From the NCBI GenBank assembly GCA_900541335.1, contig UQJC01000004.1, positions 21,693-85,692 on the forward strand: DNA of 64,000 nt, in the 5' to 3' direction. The notes beneath the pieces are model-generated. The model saw only the letters and a list, made by a program, of their open reading frames with translations. It was not told where the DNA came from and made no database searches. Source of the DNA: an uncultured Prevotella sp. Its GTDB lineage: Bacteria; Bacteroidota; Bacteroidia; Bacteroidales; Bacteroidaceae. The position numbers and the translations under genes were made by a program. This document shows positions 1 through 8,316 of this stretch, one piece after another. How positions within the stretch are numbered: position 1 is the first letter of the stretch; every line of letters starts with the position of its first letter.

Positions 1-18
1 TTTACATACAAAATAATT

Positions 19-74
19 AGCCAAGCAAAGCCTTCCATGAAACAATGCTGCTTCATGGAAGGCTTTGCTTGGCT
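19..74 (-). terminator. Long perfect hairpin, terminator-like
   Basis: Two 23-nt arms (19-41 and 52-74) are perfectly complementary around a 10-nt loop. On the minus strand the hairpin is followed by a T-rich stretch (taattatttt), so it may end transcription coming from the region 95-250 or from the gene at 286-1425. The arm length is well above that of a typical intrinsic terminator. Confidence 0.6.
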
Positions 75-94
75 CTGATATGATTATCCCAACC

Positions 95-250
95 GAGTGT
101 CGCAAGCTAAGGCTGTGTGCTACCTTATTTCTCAAGGGGATGCCTCACCCTGGCTGCAGTATCACTAGGTTAACATACCCATGAAGGACTACGTCAGGAG
201 GACGAACCAAGGATGAAAGGTAACACTGCCCCACGCCAAAGCGAGAACTC
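95..250 (-). ncRNA. Candidate structured RNA, possibly 6S-like
   Basis: This stretch between the DUF5009 gene and the long hairpin has no ORF but folds into a rod. The closing arms 241-250 and 95-103 pair (GAGT..CGC with GCG..ACTC), 235-237 pairs with 111-113, and 217-226 pairs with 115-126 (GTGTTACCTT with AAGGTA-gc-ACAC, a 10-bp stem with a 2-nt bulge). Inside is a large, poorly paired bubble of about 15 nt per side, then further short stems. A closing stem, central bubble and terminal arm in about 155-200 nt is the architecture of 6S RNA. The 3' hairpin at 19-74 favours the minus strand. I do not recognise the primary sequence, and the same pairings could form on the other strand, so this is an inference from structure only. 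Confidence 0.33.
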
Positions 251-285
251 AATAGAAACCAGTGATTAAAGCCTGGTCCCCCCCT

Positions 286-1425
286 TTAAACTTTCAAATA
301 GATGCCCTTGCGGTGCATTGCACGAAGGATGAGGAAGATAATCAAGACCTGGGCACAGGTAAGAATGAAGGGATAGTAAGTCGGAAAATGGTGTTGAAGA
401 CCATAAAGGACGGAATGGGCTACTCCCCGAAAGTTGACGACTTCGCTCAACAGGTATGCGGTGATGGAATTCATGCCATAGACTTTGAGAAAGTCAAGGA
501 AGATATGCCAATGGAGGACGTCATAAACGTAATAGAAAAGTCCCATAAGCAGAAAGCAAAGGCCGCTGCTGAACAATACCATTGAGGAGGTCCACAAGGG
601 CTTGATGATGGGGAGATAGTTGCTCCACAACCATCCCAACAAGACGAAAGCGGTGCCAAGGACGAGATAAAGGGTCAAACGGGGTAAACGGGCTTCGCGC
701 GCAATGCGACCCGCCAACATCCCACTGAGGGCGGTGACACCAAAGGTGAGACTACTGAGAATCCACGTGTAGTGATACCAGGGGGCGAAGTGTACCTGAC
801 CTGCCGCATCTACGGTAGCCGCGTCACGGTAACGCCCCAGAACGGTACGGTCTATCCATTCGGCAAGATTGCCCGTGGGCGTGTAGTTACCTCCGCCATA
901 ACCGTCAACGGTGATGAATTCCATCGCTCCCCAATAGGCAAGAAGCAAAAGTACTGCCGAGATGATTTGTACCCGCCAGCCGCTGAACATATAGAAGAGG
1001 GAGGCTATGAAGTAACCGGCGGCTATGGACTGCAGGGTATTGGAATAGAGATAAACGCGGGTCGCATCGAGCCCCAGCAAATTGCCCTGAACAACCATGC
1101 CAAGTAACCACAGCAACAATACACGGCGAAACAGACGCATGAAAAAGGGCAGGTATTTGCCTTCACGCTTCATGCGGGCTAAGGCAAAAGGAATGGAAAC
1201 TCCCGACATGAAGACGAAGAGCGGCATGATGAGGTCCCAGGGACTGAAGCCTTCCCAGTCTTTGTGGGTAAAGATTTCGCGCAACCAACTGAGGGAAGTG
1301 TCGCCCGAGGCATCGAGGTAATGGAGCACCAGCGGTCCGAGAGCGACCAAAACAAAGAGGTCGAAACCACGCAACGCATCGAGGGAAGCCAGACGAGAAG
1401 AGGTGGAAGGAGTGGATTTCTTCAT
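286..1425 (-). CDS. DUF5009/HGSNAT-like membrane acyltransferase family protein
   Basis: A 379-residue polytopic membrane protein. The N-terminus has SLDALRGFD (residues 14-22), followed by H54-K-D-W-E-G-F and D64-L-I-M-P. These are the signature of the heparan-alpha-glucosaminide N-acetyltransferase-like family (DUF5009/DUF1624, YeiB-related). In the human enzyme a conserved histidine carries the acetyl group from cytosolic acetyl-CoA across the membrane; H54 is the likely counterpart. About ten hydrophobic segments follow. The start is placed at the ATG at 1425, because the open frame further upstream crosses the pyrH terminator and lacks family sequence. In Bacteroidales such proteins are thought to acetylate amino sugars during glycan use or recycling, but the substrate here is unknown. 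Confidence 0.8.
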   Translation of the reverse strand: MKKSTPSTSSRLASLDALRGFDLFVLVALGPLVLHYLDASGDTSLSWLREIFTHKDWEGFSPWDLIMPLFVFMSGVSIPFALARMKREGKYLPFFMRLFRRVLLLWLLGMVVQGNLLGLDATRVYLYSNTLQSIAAGYFIASLFYMFSGWRVQIISAVLLLLAYWGAMEFITVDGYGGGNYTPTGNLAEWIDRTVLGRYRDAATVDAAGQVHFAPWYHYTWILSSLTFGVTALSGMLAGRIAREARLPRLTLYLVLGTAFVLLGWLWSNYLPIIKPLWTSSMVLFSSGLCFLLMGLFYYVYDVLHWHIFLDFLKVYGMNSITAYLLSEVVNFRGVAHSVLYGLQHHFPTYYPFILTCAQVLIIFLILRAMHRKGIYLKV

Positions 1426-1460
1426 GGACAAGCAAGAAAATAGATGGAACAATACGGAAA

Positions 1461-1502
1461 AGCCGGAACAGAGAGCAACTTGAAGTTTTCTCTGTTCCGG
1501 CT
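1461..1502 (-). terminator. Terminator of pyrH
   Basis: Perfect 13-bp inverted repeat (AGCCGGAACAGAG at 1461-1473 with its complement at 1490-1502) with a 16-nt loop. On the minus strand it is followed by a short T run. It lies just after the pyrH stop. Confidence 0.75.
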
Positions 1503-1597
1503 GAATGTGACAGGACAAGAATGTCATGCGAGGGGGCAGAACAAACATCAGCCTATGCCGGAACGCCTTCGCATCTCCTGTCAACCCGACAAAACGC

Positions 1598-2308
1598 TTA
1601 GGCGTGAACGTAGGTACCAATGTTTTCGCCCGACAATACTTTCTTCAGATTGCCGACAACGTCCATATTGAAGACGTAGATGGGCAAAGCATTCTCACGA
1701 CACATGGCGGTGGCAGTAATGTCCATCACCTTGAGGCCACGGGAAATGACTTCGTCGTAAGTAATGTCATCGAACTTGGTGGCAGTGGGGTCTTTCTCGG
1801 GGTCGGCCGTATACACACCATCCACGCGAGTACCCTTGAGCATCACGTCGGCCTCAATCTCGATGCCACGGAGCGAAGAACCGGTGTCGGTCGTGAAATA
1901 AGGATTGCCCGTACCGCCGCTCATGATGGCCACTTCGCCGCGTTCCATCGCTTCGATGGCTTTCCACTTGCTGTAAAACTCACCGATGGGTTCCATGCGG
2001 ATAGCAGTGAAAACATGAGACTTGACGCCGATGGCACCTAAGGCTGAGCTGAGTGCGAGGGAGTTGATGACAGTGGCACACATGCCCATCTGGTCACCCT
2101 TGACCCGATCAAAACCTTTGCCTGCACCACTCAATCCACGGAAGATGTTGCCCCCGCCAATAACGATGCCAATCTGGATGCCCATCTCCAGAGCTTCCTT
2201 GATTTGTGCCGCATACTCATTGAGACGCTTCACGTCGATGCCGTAACCTTGTTCGCCCATGAGGCTTTCGCCGCTGAGCTTTAACAGGATGCGCTTAAAC
2301 TTTGCCAT
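1598..2308 (-). CDS. pyrH: UMP kinase PyrH
   Basis: A 236-residue cytoplasmic amino-acid-kinase-fold enzyme that phosphorylates UMP to UDP with ATP, an essential step of pyrimidine nucleotide synthesis. It shows the N-terminal KRILLKLSGES motif, the glycine-rich IGGGNIFRG segment, and the C-terminal YTADPEKDP and GLKVMDITA motifs of bacterial PyrH. The length fits the family. The start at 2308 is chosen because MAKFKRILLKLSGES is the usual N-terminus; the longer open frame upstream runs into the MATE gene. Hexameric PyrH is typically activated by GTP and inhibited by UTP. It appears to be transcribed alone: a -7 box lies at 2352-2359 and a terminator follows. Confidence 0.97.
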   Translation of the reverse strand: MAKFKRILLKLSGESLMGEQGYGIDVKRLNEYAAQIKEALEMGIQIGIVIGGGNIFRGLSGAGKGFDRVKGDQMGMCATVINSLALSSALGAIGVKSHVFTAIRMEPIGEFYSKWKAIEAMERGEVAIMSGGTGNPYFTTDTGSSLRGIEIEADVMLKGTRVDGVYTADPEKDPTATKFDDITYDEVISRGLKVMDITATAMCRENALPIYVFNMDVVGNLKKVLSGENIGTYVHA

Positions 2309-2351
2309 ATTGATATTGTATTGATTTGGAGTTTGTTGGAATGTACGGTCG

Positions 2352-2359
2352 CAAATGTA
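2352..2359 (-). promoter_or_regulatory. Possible pyrH -7 promoter box
   Basis: The minus strand reads TACATTTG, an exact match to TAnnTTTG, 44 nt upstream of the pyrH ATG. I see no matching -33 TTG at the usual distance. Confidence 0.45.
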
Positions 2360-2367
2360 CGCTTTTT

Positions 2368-3675
2368 TCATTGATTGTGATGAGCCACGGTCTGCTTTAC
2401 TTTGGGATAGTAGAGAGCTTGCACCAAGCTTCGACAGCCCAGATAGGTAAGAAACGCCAACCACAAGGAGGTGTTGGCAGGGGGCAACAGGGCGTAAAGG
2501 CCGAAAAAGAGAAGGGTGGCAAGCACCATGGTGAGCAACATGTAGCGCGTTGAGGTGGTGCCAATGTATAGTCCGTCGTAGAGAAAGGCGGCAAAGCCTA
2601 TAAAAGGCATGGCACAAATGAGGCTGAGGTGGTGACTTGCCTGGGCTATGACGGAAACTTCGTCGGTCAACAACCGGAGTAACACGGAACCGCCGAAACC
2701 GTAGCCAAGGGTGAAGAGCAAGGCAAGGGCACTGCCCCAAAGCAGAAGGGAACGGTGAAGGCGGGCAAAACGAAGGGTGTCACGCGCTCCGTAATAACGT
2801 CCACCCAGTGCTTCGCCGGCATAAGCAAAACCATCCATGATGTAGGAGAAGAGAAGAAAGAATTGCATCAGCAGGGTATTGGCGGACAGGGTTAATTCGC
2901 CTTGTGCCGAACCGAACGAAGTGAAGCTGACGGTGACGGCGATGAGACAAAGGGTGCGCAGAAAGATGTCGCGGTTGACTTGAAAAAAGGCGACAAAGGA
3001 GGCACGGTCGCGCAACAAGGTACGCCAGGTATGAAGCGTGGGTTCGGGGCGTTCGAAGCGAGTGCGCCACAGCCAAAGGGCGAGCAGTAAACCTGCGTAC
3101 TGTGCCAACAGGGTGCCGAGGGCTACGCCTTCGACCTTCCAACCGAGTACACAGACTAAAAAGAGGGAGGCAAGGATGTTGACGACGTTTTGCACAATGG
3201 CGATGAGCATAGGCAACTTGGCTCGCTGCATTCCCAAGAACCAACCGACTAGGCTATAAAGACCAAGAACGGCTGGGGCTCCCCAAATGAGGATGCGAAA
3301 GTAGGTAGCAGCGAGTTGACGCACTTCGGGCTCGGCTGGAACGAAACAAAAGACGGTATGAAGGATGGGGACTTGAAGTACCCACAACAGTAAGGAGAAA
3401 GCACCACCCACCAAAAGGGAACGACCTAACAATCGATGGGAGGCAAGGACATCACCGGCTCCGTAGGTCTGTGCGGTAAGCCCACCCGTTCCCATACGCA
3501 GAAAACCAAAGAGCCAATAGACCATATTGAAAATCATGCCGCCCAAGGCTATGGCTGCAATGTAGGCAGGGGAACCCAAATGGCCTACAATGGCGGTATC
3601 AACCAGTGCGAGCAGGGGAACGGTTATGTTGGAAACGATGCTGGGGAGGGCTATCTGAAGGATAGAACGGTGCAT
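2368..3675 (-). CDS. MATE family efflux transporter, DinF-like
   Basis: About 435 residues with twelve hydrophobic segments. The opening ILQIALPSIVSNITVPLLALVDTAIVGHLG is the MATE signature, and the overall pattern is closest to the DinF branch (LVDTAIVGHLG, then FLRMGTGGLTAQ). MATE proteins export drugs or metabolites in exchange for Na+ or H+. The ATG at 3675 is preferred; the upstream in-frame TTG at 3705 lies just after the birA stop. The gene follows the YjbR-BirA gene by 36 nt on the same strand and could be cotranscribed with it. The substrate cannot be inferred. Confidence 0.9.
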   Translation of the reverse strand: MHRSILQIALPSIVSNITVPLLALVDTAIVGHLGSPAYIAAIALGGMIFNMVYWLFGFLRMGTGGLTAQTYGAGDVLASHRLLGRSLLVGGAFSLLLWVLQVPILHTVFCFVPAEPEVRQLAATYFRILIWGAPAVLGLYSLVGWFLGMQRAKLPMLIAIVQNVVNILASLFLVCVLGWKVEGVALGTLLAQYAGLLLALWLWRTRFERPEPTLHTWRTLLRDRASFVAFFQVNRDIFLRTLCLIAVTVSFTSFGSAQGELTLSANTLLMQFFLLFSYIMDGFAYAGEALGGRYYGARDTLRFARLHRSLLLWGSALALLFTLGYGFGGSVLLRLLTDEVSVIAQASHHLSLICAMPFIGFAAFLYDGLYIGTTSTRYMLLTMVLATLLFFGLYALLPPANTSLWLAFLTYLGCRSLVQALYYPKVKQTVAHHNQ

Positions 3676-3711
3676 GGAGTTGAGACGTTGGAATGAGAGA
3701 GGCAAAGGGGA

Positions 3712-4800
3712 TTATTGTAAGTATTCGACTTCCTTGAAATAGTATGAACGGATATTTTGACCGATATCGCGCAACAATAGCTGGCCATCGGGACGAACAT
3801 CGTAAATCTCGGCATGGAATTCTCCTTGAGCATCGCGATAAGGATGGAAACCTTGACGGCGATAGAGCTTTTGATAATAGGCTTCCTGAATGAATTCGGC
3901 CTTACCCGAAGCCAAAAGGGAGGTGTTTTTAACCCATGCTTGCAACAGATTGCGCAACACAGCAGAACGATCGACTTCCCGACCCTTCACCTTGTATAAC
4001 GAGATGGGATTGGGCGCATCGCTGTGAAATTCCCGCTGGTTGACATTGATGCCGACACCAACCAAGACCTCGGTCACTTCGGAGCCACAGATTTGGGTTT
4101 CGAGCAGGAGGCCGGCTATCTTCATCGGACCGTAATAGATGTCGTTGGGCCACTTGATTTGGATATCGGAACCGCCATAACGGCTGAGAGCCTGGGCTAC
4201 CGAAAGGGCAAGGGCCTCGGAGAGCAAGAAGGAATGGGAGGCGGAAACACCACGAACAGGGGTTCGGAAACTAAAGAGTAAATTCTGTCCGACGGCTGAC
4301 TCCCAATGATTGCCACGCTGACCATAACCGGCCGTTTGGAAATCGGCAGTCACCAAATGGCCGCTGACTCCCTCAGCAAGAGGTTGGGAACGCAGGTAAC
4401 TGAGGGTGGAATCGACCTCGGGTAAATGTTCATGGGTCCAACCGTCGGGAAGATCGGGGAAATAGTAGAGAGTCTTCTTCGGGAGTTTGCAACGAATCTC
4501 GTCATAAGCATGGTCGATGAGCGAATACAGAAGCTCATCGGGCAAAGTATACTGAAAGACGACATCGTTCCAATAGCGTTTGTTCCAATGCCAGGCTCCT
4601 GTTATCGAGGCATAGCGTTCACGGAGTTCAAGCGCGTAGTCGGAATTACACTTGAGGGTGATGCGGTCGGGTTTGCCAAGATTGATGGCGGCAAAGATTT
4701 TGTCGAAGAAGCGAAACACGAGGGTTTCTTCGTCAAAGGGGAAGTCTTCGGTCACCAGGGGCTTGGACAGGCAATAGGTGCGTAATGTTTCAATATCCAT
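3712..4800 (-). CDS. birA: Fusion: MmcQ/YjbR-family domain + biotin-protein ligase (BirA)
   Basis: A 362-residue two-domain protein. Residues 1-108 match the MmcQ/YjbR (DUF419, CyaY-like fold) family, with KPLVTEDFPFDEETLVFRF at the start and HWNKRYWNDV at 71-80. Residues 118-362 are a biotin-[acetyl-CoA carboxylase] ligase: STLSYL at 131, GYGQRG at 158-163 in the biotinyl-AMP loop, catalytic KWPND at 216-220, and GVGINVNQ at 248-255. It should attach biotin to carboxylase or decarboxylase carrier domains. There is no classic winged-helix repressor domain; the YjbR domain takes that place. The biotinyl loop differs from the E. coli GRGRRG (R116 to Y and R118 to Q by alignment). The next gene upstream on this strand, yraN, is separated by a terminator. 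Confidence 0.9.
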   Translation of the reverse strand: MDIETLRTYCLSKPLVTEDFPFDEETLVFRFFDKIFAAINLGKPDRITLKCNSDYALELRERYASITGAWHWNKRYWNDVVFQYTLPDELLYSLIDHAYDEIRCKLPKKTLYYFPDLPDGWTHEHLPEVDSTLSYLRSQPLAEGVSGHLVTADFQTAGYGQRGNHWESAVGQNLLFSFRTPVRGVSASHSFLLSEALALSVAQALSRYGGSDIQIKWPNDIYYGPMKIAGLLLETQICGSEVTEVLVGVGINVNQREFHSDAPNPISLYKVKGREVDRSAVLRNLLQAWVKNTSLLASGKAEFIQEAYYQKLYRRQGFHPYRDAQGEFHAEIYDVRPDGQLLLRDIGQNIRSYYFKEVEYLQ

Positions 4801-4823
4801 CGTCAGAGAAAAAAGTAAAAGAG

Positions 4824-4855
4824 AGGAAGGAAGGGCAAAGAAGCCTTTCCTTCCT
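4824..4855 (-). terminator. Terminator after yraN
   Basis: Thirteen-nt arms (4824-4836 and 4843-4855) with one G-U pair and a 6-nt loop. On the minus strand the hairpin is followed by a T-rich run (tcttttactttttt), which fits an intrinsic terminator for the tadA-yraN unit. Confidence 0.75.
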
Positions 4856-4990
4856 ACAATAAGTAAAATGGTAACGATTCATGCGCCATGAAAGCGTGGT
4901 GGGGGAAACCGTTGAAGTTTGGAGTTCCTGCGGCAGAAACCAACCATTGAGCTTCTCAACGCTTGAATCGGCATTTTTAAAGTGAGGCTC

Positions 4991-5359
4991 TCAATAGTCA
5001 CGCTCGGTGAACGCTGCGGGATAGTGTTTAAGCTCAAAGGATTGGGCTGAACCGACAATCGTCACAAGGTCGTAACGGAAGGGGAAGTCCCACAAACGAT
5101 ATTCATAGAGAAACTCGTGGGCAGCAGCAATCATGTTTTCTCTTTTGCTGCGGTTAAGGGCTTCGGCAGCCGGAGCAAAGTCTTCGTTCGAACGAGTCTT
5201 GACCTCAACAAAGACGGTTTCGCCCCAGCGAGTAGCAATGATGTCGAGTTCGAGGTGGGATTTGCGCCAATTGGTTTGCAATATCTGGTAACCGTGCTCC
5301 AGAAGGTAGAGCTGGGCTTGCCTCTCGCCCCAGGCACCCAAATCGTTGTGTTCCGCCAT
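4991..5359 (-). CDS. yraN: YraN/UPF0102 family endonuclease-like protein
   Basis: A 122-residue protein of the UPF0102 family. It has LGAWGERQAQLYLLEHGY at the N-terminus, then ELDIIA and VFVEVKTR. These supply the E..D..ExK pattern of the restriction-endonuclease-like (PD-(D/E)XK) fold. The family is near-universal, but its substrate is poorly established; links to recombination or Holliday-junction processing have been proposed. It starts 3 nt after the tadA stop, so the two are very probably cotranscribed. Confidence 0.9.
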   Translation of the reverse strand: MAEHNDLGAWGERQAQLYLLEHGYQILQTNWRKSHLELDIIATRWGETVFVEVKTRSNEDFAPAAEALNRSKRENMIAAAHEFLYEYRLWDFPFRYDLVTIVGSAQSFELKHYPAAFTERDY

Positions 5360-5362
5360 CTG

Positions 5363-5797
5363 TTACCCTCGTTTTTTCTTGAAGAAGTCCTTCATGAGGG
5401 CTGCACATTCCGCTTCGAGTACTCCACTGACCACTTCGGTCTTAGGATGAAGAGCCTGAGGAGCAAAGCGGGCAAAGCCGCGCTTCACATCGGGAGCTCC
5501 GTAAACTACACGCCCCATTTGGGACCAACCGATAGCCCCGGCACACATGATGCAAGGCTCAACGGTGACGTAGAGGGTGCAGACATCCAGGTATTTCCCG
5601 TTGAGGGTATCGGCGGCTGCGGTGATGGCCTGCATTTCTGCGTGGGCCGTCACGTCGTGCAAGGTTTCGGTCAGATTGTGTGCCCGCGCAATAATGCGAT
5701 CGCGACACACAATAACTGCACCTACGGGAACTTCGTCTTTGTCAAAAGCGATACGTGCCTGTTCGAGGGCGCGCTGCATGTAATATTCATCAGTCAT
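5363..5797 (-). CDS. tadA: tRNA adenosine(34) deaminase TadA
   Basis: A 144-residue zinc deaminase that converts A34 to inosine in the anticodon of tRNA-Arg(ACG), allowing it to read CGN codons. It carries HAE at 52-54 (zinc ligand and proton-shuttling Glu54) and PCIMC at 81-85 (two zinc cysteines), with VPVGAVIV before and the C-terminal MKDFFKKKRG typical of TadA. Nucleoside deaminases share the fold, but the C-terminal helix and length favour TadA. It is followed at 3 nt by yraN. Confidence 0.94.
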   Translation of the reverse strand: MTDEYYMQRALEQARIAFDKDEVPVGAVIVCRDRIIARAHNLTETLHDVTAHAEMQAITAAADTLNGKYLDVCTLYVTVEPCIMCAGAIGWSQMGRVVYGAPDVKRGFARFAPQALHPKTEVVSGVLEAECAALMKDFFKKKRG

Positions 5798-5868
5798 AAC
5801 AAGGAGACAGGAGAAAAGGAGATGTAGAACAACGGAGACGGAGGAAATAAGAACTTAAAAAGGACAAT

Positions 5869-7989
5869 TTAGGAAGGAAGCAACTTGAGAGCTACACGTC
5901 CGCGCTCGTCATCAATGTCGAGCACACGCACCATAACCTGTTGCTGAATGTGGACAATCTCAGCCGGGTCTTTGACATAATGGTCGGCCATTTGGGAAAC
6001 GTGAATGAGCCCCTTGACCTTGATGCCCATGTCGACAAAACAACCGAACTTGGTGATATTGGTCACGATGCCGGGTACTTCCATGCCTTCGCGCAGGTCG
6101 TCTAACGTATGGAGATTCTCCGCAAAGCTGAAGACTTCGGCCTTACCGCGCGGGTCGCGTCCGGGTTTAGCCAACTCAGCCATGATATCGGTCAGAGTGG
6201 GCAGTCCGACTTCTTTGTCACAATAACGCTGAAGGTCAATCTTCTGGCGCATCTCCTGGGAATCAATCAAAGTCTGTACGTCACAGCCCGCATCCTTTGC
6301 CATACGTTCGACAAGCGCGTAACGCTCGGGATGAACTGCGGTATTGTCCAAGGGATGGGCGGCACCAGGAATGCGAAGGAAACCGGCACACTGTTCGAAG
6401 GCCTTGGCTCCCAAACGGGGCACTTTGAGCAATTGTTTGCGCGAAGCAAAGGCTCCGTTTTCGGCACGGAAGTCGACTATATTTTGAGCCAGAGCTGGTC
6501 CCAGTCCTGAAACGTAAGTCAGCAAATGCTTGGAAGCTGTGTTAAGGTTGACACCCACGGTATTGACACAACTTTCGACGGTGAGATCGAGCGACTTCTT
6601 GAGTTCAGCTTGGTCGACATCGTGTTGGTACTGCCCTACCCCGATGGCCTTCGGGTCGATTTTGACCAATTCGGCCAGTGGGTCAGCCAAACGACGACCA
6701 ATGCTGACAGCTCCGCGCACGGTCACATCGTAATCGGGAAATTCTTCGCGGGCTAACTTCGATGCTGAATAGACGGAGGCACCGTCTTCGCTGACCAGGA
6801 AGACATCTACGTTTTTCAAATGAAGGGATTTGACGAGTTCTTCCGTTTCACGGCCTGCCGTACCGTTACCGATGGCAACGGCTTCGATATGATATTGTTC
6901 GACCAGACTGTTGAGCTTGAATCCGGCGCGGGCATACTGGCTCTGGGGCGGATGAGGAAAGATGGTTTCGTTGTGCAACAAATTTCCCTGGGCATCGAGG
7001 CACACGACCTTACAACCCGTACGGAAACCGGGGTCTATGCCCATGATGCGCTTTTCACCCAATGGAGCCGCAAGCAATAACTGCTTCAGGTTGTCGGCAA
7101 AAACACGGATAGCTTCTTCGTCGGCCTTGCCCTTGGAAGAACCGGAAAACTCTGTCTCAATGCTAGGCTTGAGCAAACGCTTGTAAGCATCGGCAACGGC
7201 CATTTCGACTTGACGGGCGGCAGGGGTACCGGGTTTTACATAGGGACGTTCCACGCGCTGCAAACAATCGTCTTCGTCGGCTGGCACGATGGTGACACGC
7301 AGGTAGCCTTCGGCTTCACCGCGACGCATGGCCAACAGGCGGTGGGAGGTGCAACGGCGTAAGGGTTCTTCCCAATCGAAGTAATCACGATACTTACCAG
7401 CCTCAACTTCCTTTGACTTGACTACCTTGGAACGGATGAGGGCGGTACGTTCAAAGGAACGGCGAACCGTCTGGCGGCTACGTTCGTCTTCATTGATTTG
7501 CTCGGCCAAAATGTCACGCGCTCCCTGCAAGGCATCGTCGACACTGCTGACTTCACCCTTGACAAACTTGACTGCAAGCTTTTCGGGGTCTTGATGGGGT
7601 TGCATCAGGAGGGTTAAGGCGAGCGGCTCCAAGCCACGCTTACGAGCCACTTCGGCGCGAGTCTTGCGCTTGGGCTTAAAGGGCAGATAGAGGTCCTCTA
7701 GAACTGTGGCATCCCAGCAGTCGGCGATGCGCAGACGCAAGTCGTCGGTCAGCTTGCCTTGCTCTTCAATGGTCTGAAGGATGTAATCGCGTCGGTGAAC
7801 AAGTTCTTCGAGGCGGGCATGTTCCTCCTTGACTTGGGAAACCTGCACTTCGTTTAAGCCACCTGTAGCTTCCTTACGATAACGGCTGACAAAGGGAATG
7901 GTAGCGCCAGTTGTGAGCAACTGAACGGTATTCTCAACTTGCTTCGCACGCAAATTGAGTTTTTTGGCAATGAGATCGATTATTTTCAT
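5869..7989 (-). CDS. tex: Tex-family RNA-binding transcription accessory protein
   Basis: A 706-residue protein with the Tex architecture. An N-terminal helical region contains ATIPFVSRYRKEATGGL. A YqgF-like nuclease-fold domain begins near residue 317 (MGIDPGFRTGCK). Helix-hairpin-helix segments follow (VNLNTASKHLLTYVSGLG and LLKVPRLGAKAFEQCAGFLRI). The C-terminal S1 RNA-binding domain covers about residues 630-706 (VTNITKFGCFVDMGIKVKGLIHVSQ). Tex proteins bind nucleic acid and associate with transcription complexes; in several pathogens they affect toxin or virulence gene expression. The gene stands alone, with a -7 box at 8097-8104. Confidence 0.95.
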   Translation of the reverse strand: MKIIDLIAKKLNLRAKQVENTVQLLTTGATIPFVSRYRKEATGGLNEVQVSQVKEEHARLEELVHRRDYILQTIEEQGKLTDDLRLRIADCWDATVLEDLYLPFKPKRKTRAEVARKRGLEPLALTLLMQPHQDPEKLAVKFVKGEVSSVDDALQGARDILAEQINEDERSRQTVRRSFERTALIRSKVVKSKEVEAGKYRDYFDWEEPLRRCTSHRLLAMRRGEAEGYLRVTIVPADEDDCLQRVERPYVKPGTPAARQVEMAVADAYKRLLKPSIETEFSGSSKGKADEEAIRVFADNLKQLLLAAPLGEKRIMGIDPGFRTGCKVVCLDAQGNLLHNETIFPHPPQSQYARAGFKLNSLVEQYHIEAVAIGNGTAGRETEELVKSLHLKNVDVFLVSEDGASVYSASKLAREEFPDYDVTVRGAVSIGRRLADPLAELVKIDPKAIGVGQYQHDVDQAELKKSLDLTVESCVNTVGVNLNTASKHLLTYVSGLGPALAQNIVDFRAENGAFASRKQLLKVPRLGAKAFEQCAGFLRIPGAAHPLDNTAVHPERYALVERMAKDAGCDVQTLIDSQEMRQKIDLQRYCDKEVGLPTLTDIMAELAKPGRDPRGKAEVFSFAENLHTLDDLREGMEVPGIVTNITKFGCFVDMGIKVKGLIHVSQMADHYVKDPAEIVHIQQQVMVRVLDIDDERGRVALKLLPS

Positions 7990-8096
7990 CGAGAGAAATG
8001 ATTGGAAAAAGATAGGATGCTGAAAACAACAAGGGCAAAGGACTTATCGTCGCATGAACACAACGCAATAAAGAAGCCCAATGCCGTCTGAGCAGG

Positions 8097-8104
8097 CAAA
8101 TGTA
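8097..8104 (-). promoter_or_regulatory. Possible tex -7 promoter box
   Basis: The minus strand reads TACATTTG (TAnnTTTG) about 108 nt upstream of the tex ATG. No convincing -33 box was found. Confidence 0.4.
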
Positions 8105-8270
8105 ACCAAACTCACCCGAATAAGCCCGACGGGGATTCTAATAATCGCATGAAGCGAGAGTGATAGGTCGATTTTACAACTGACGGACGACATTTTGTAA
8201 GCAAAACACAATAAATCTTAGGATGGAAAAGGGCATTGAACTAACCTTATGCTATTCGCTGGAAAAATTG

Positions 8271-8278
8271 TACTTTCG
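8271..8278 (+). promoter_or_regulatory. Possible lysO -7 promoter box
   Basis: TACTTTCG, one mismatch from TAnnTTTG, 39 nt before the ATG at 8317. No -33 TTG at the usual spacing. Confidence 0.35.
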
Positions 8279-8316
8279 CCCCCCGAATAAAAACAAGTTC
8301 TATAAATATTCGCTCT

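Larger units (their letters stand above)
7990..8316. other. Divergent intergenic region tex/lysO
   Basis: 327 nt between divergent genes. It holds a -7-like box for each direction (8097-8104 minus, 8271-8278 plus). The middle (about 8110-8265) shows no conserved ORF or strong hairpin. Confidence 0.6.
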
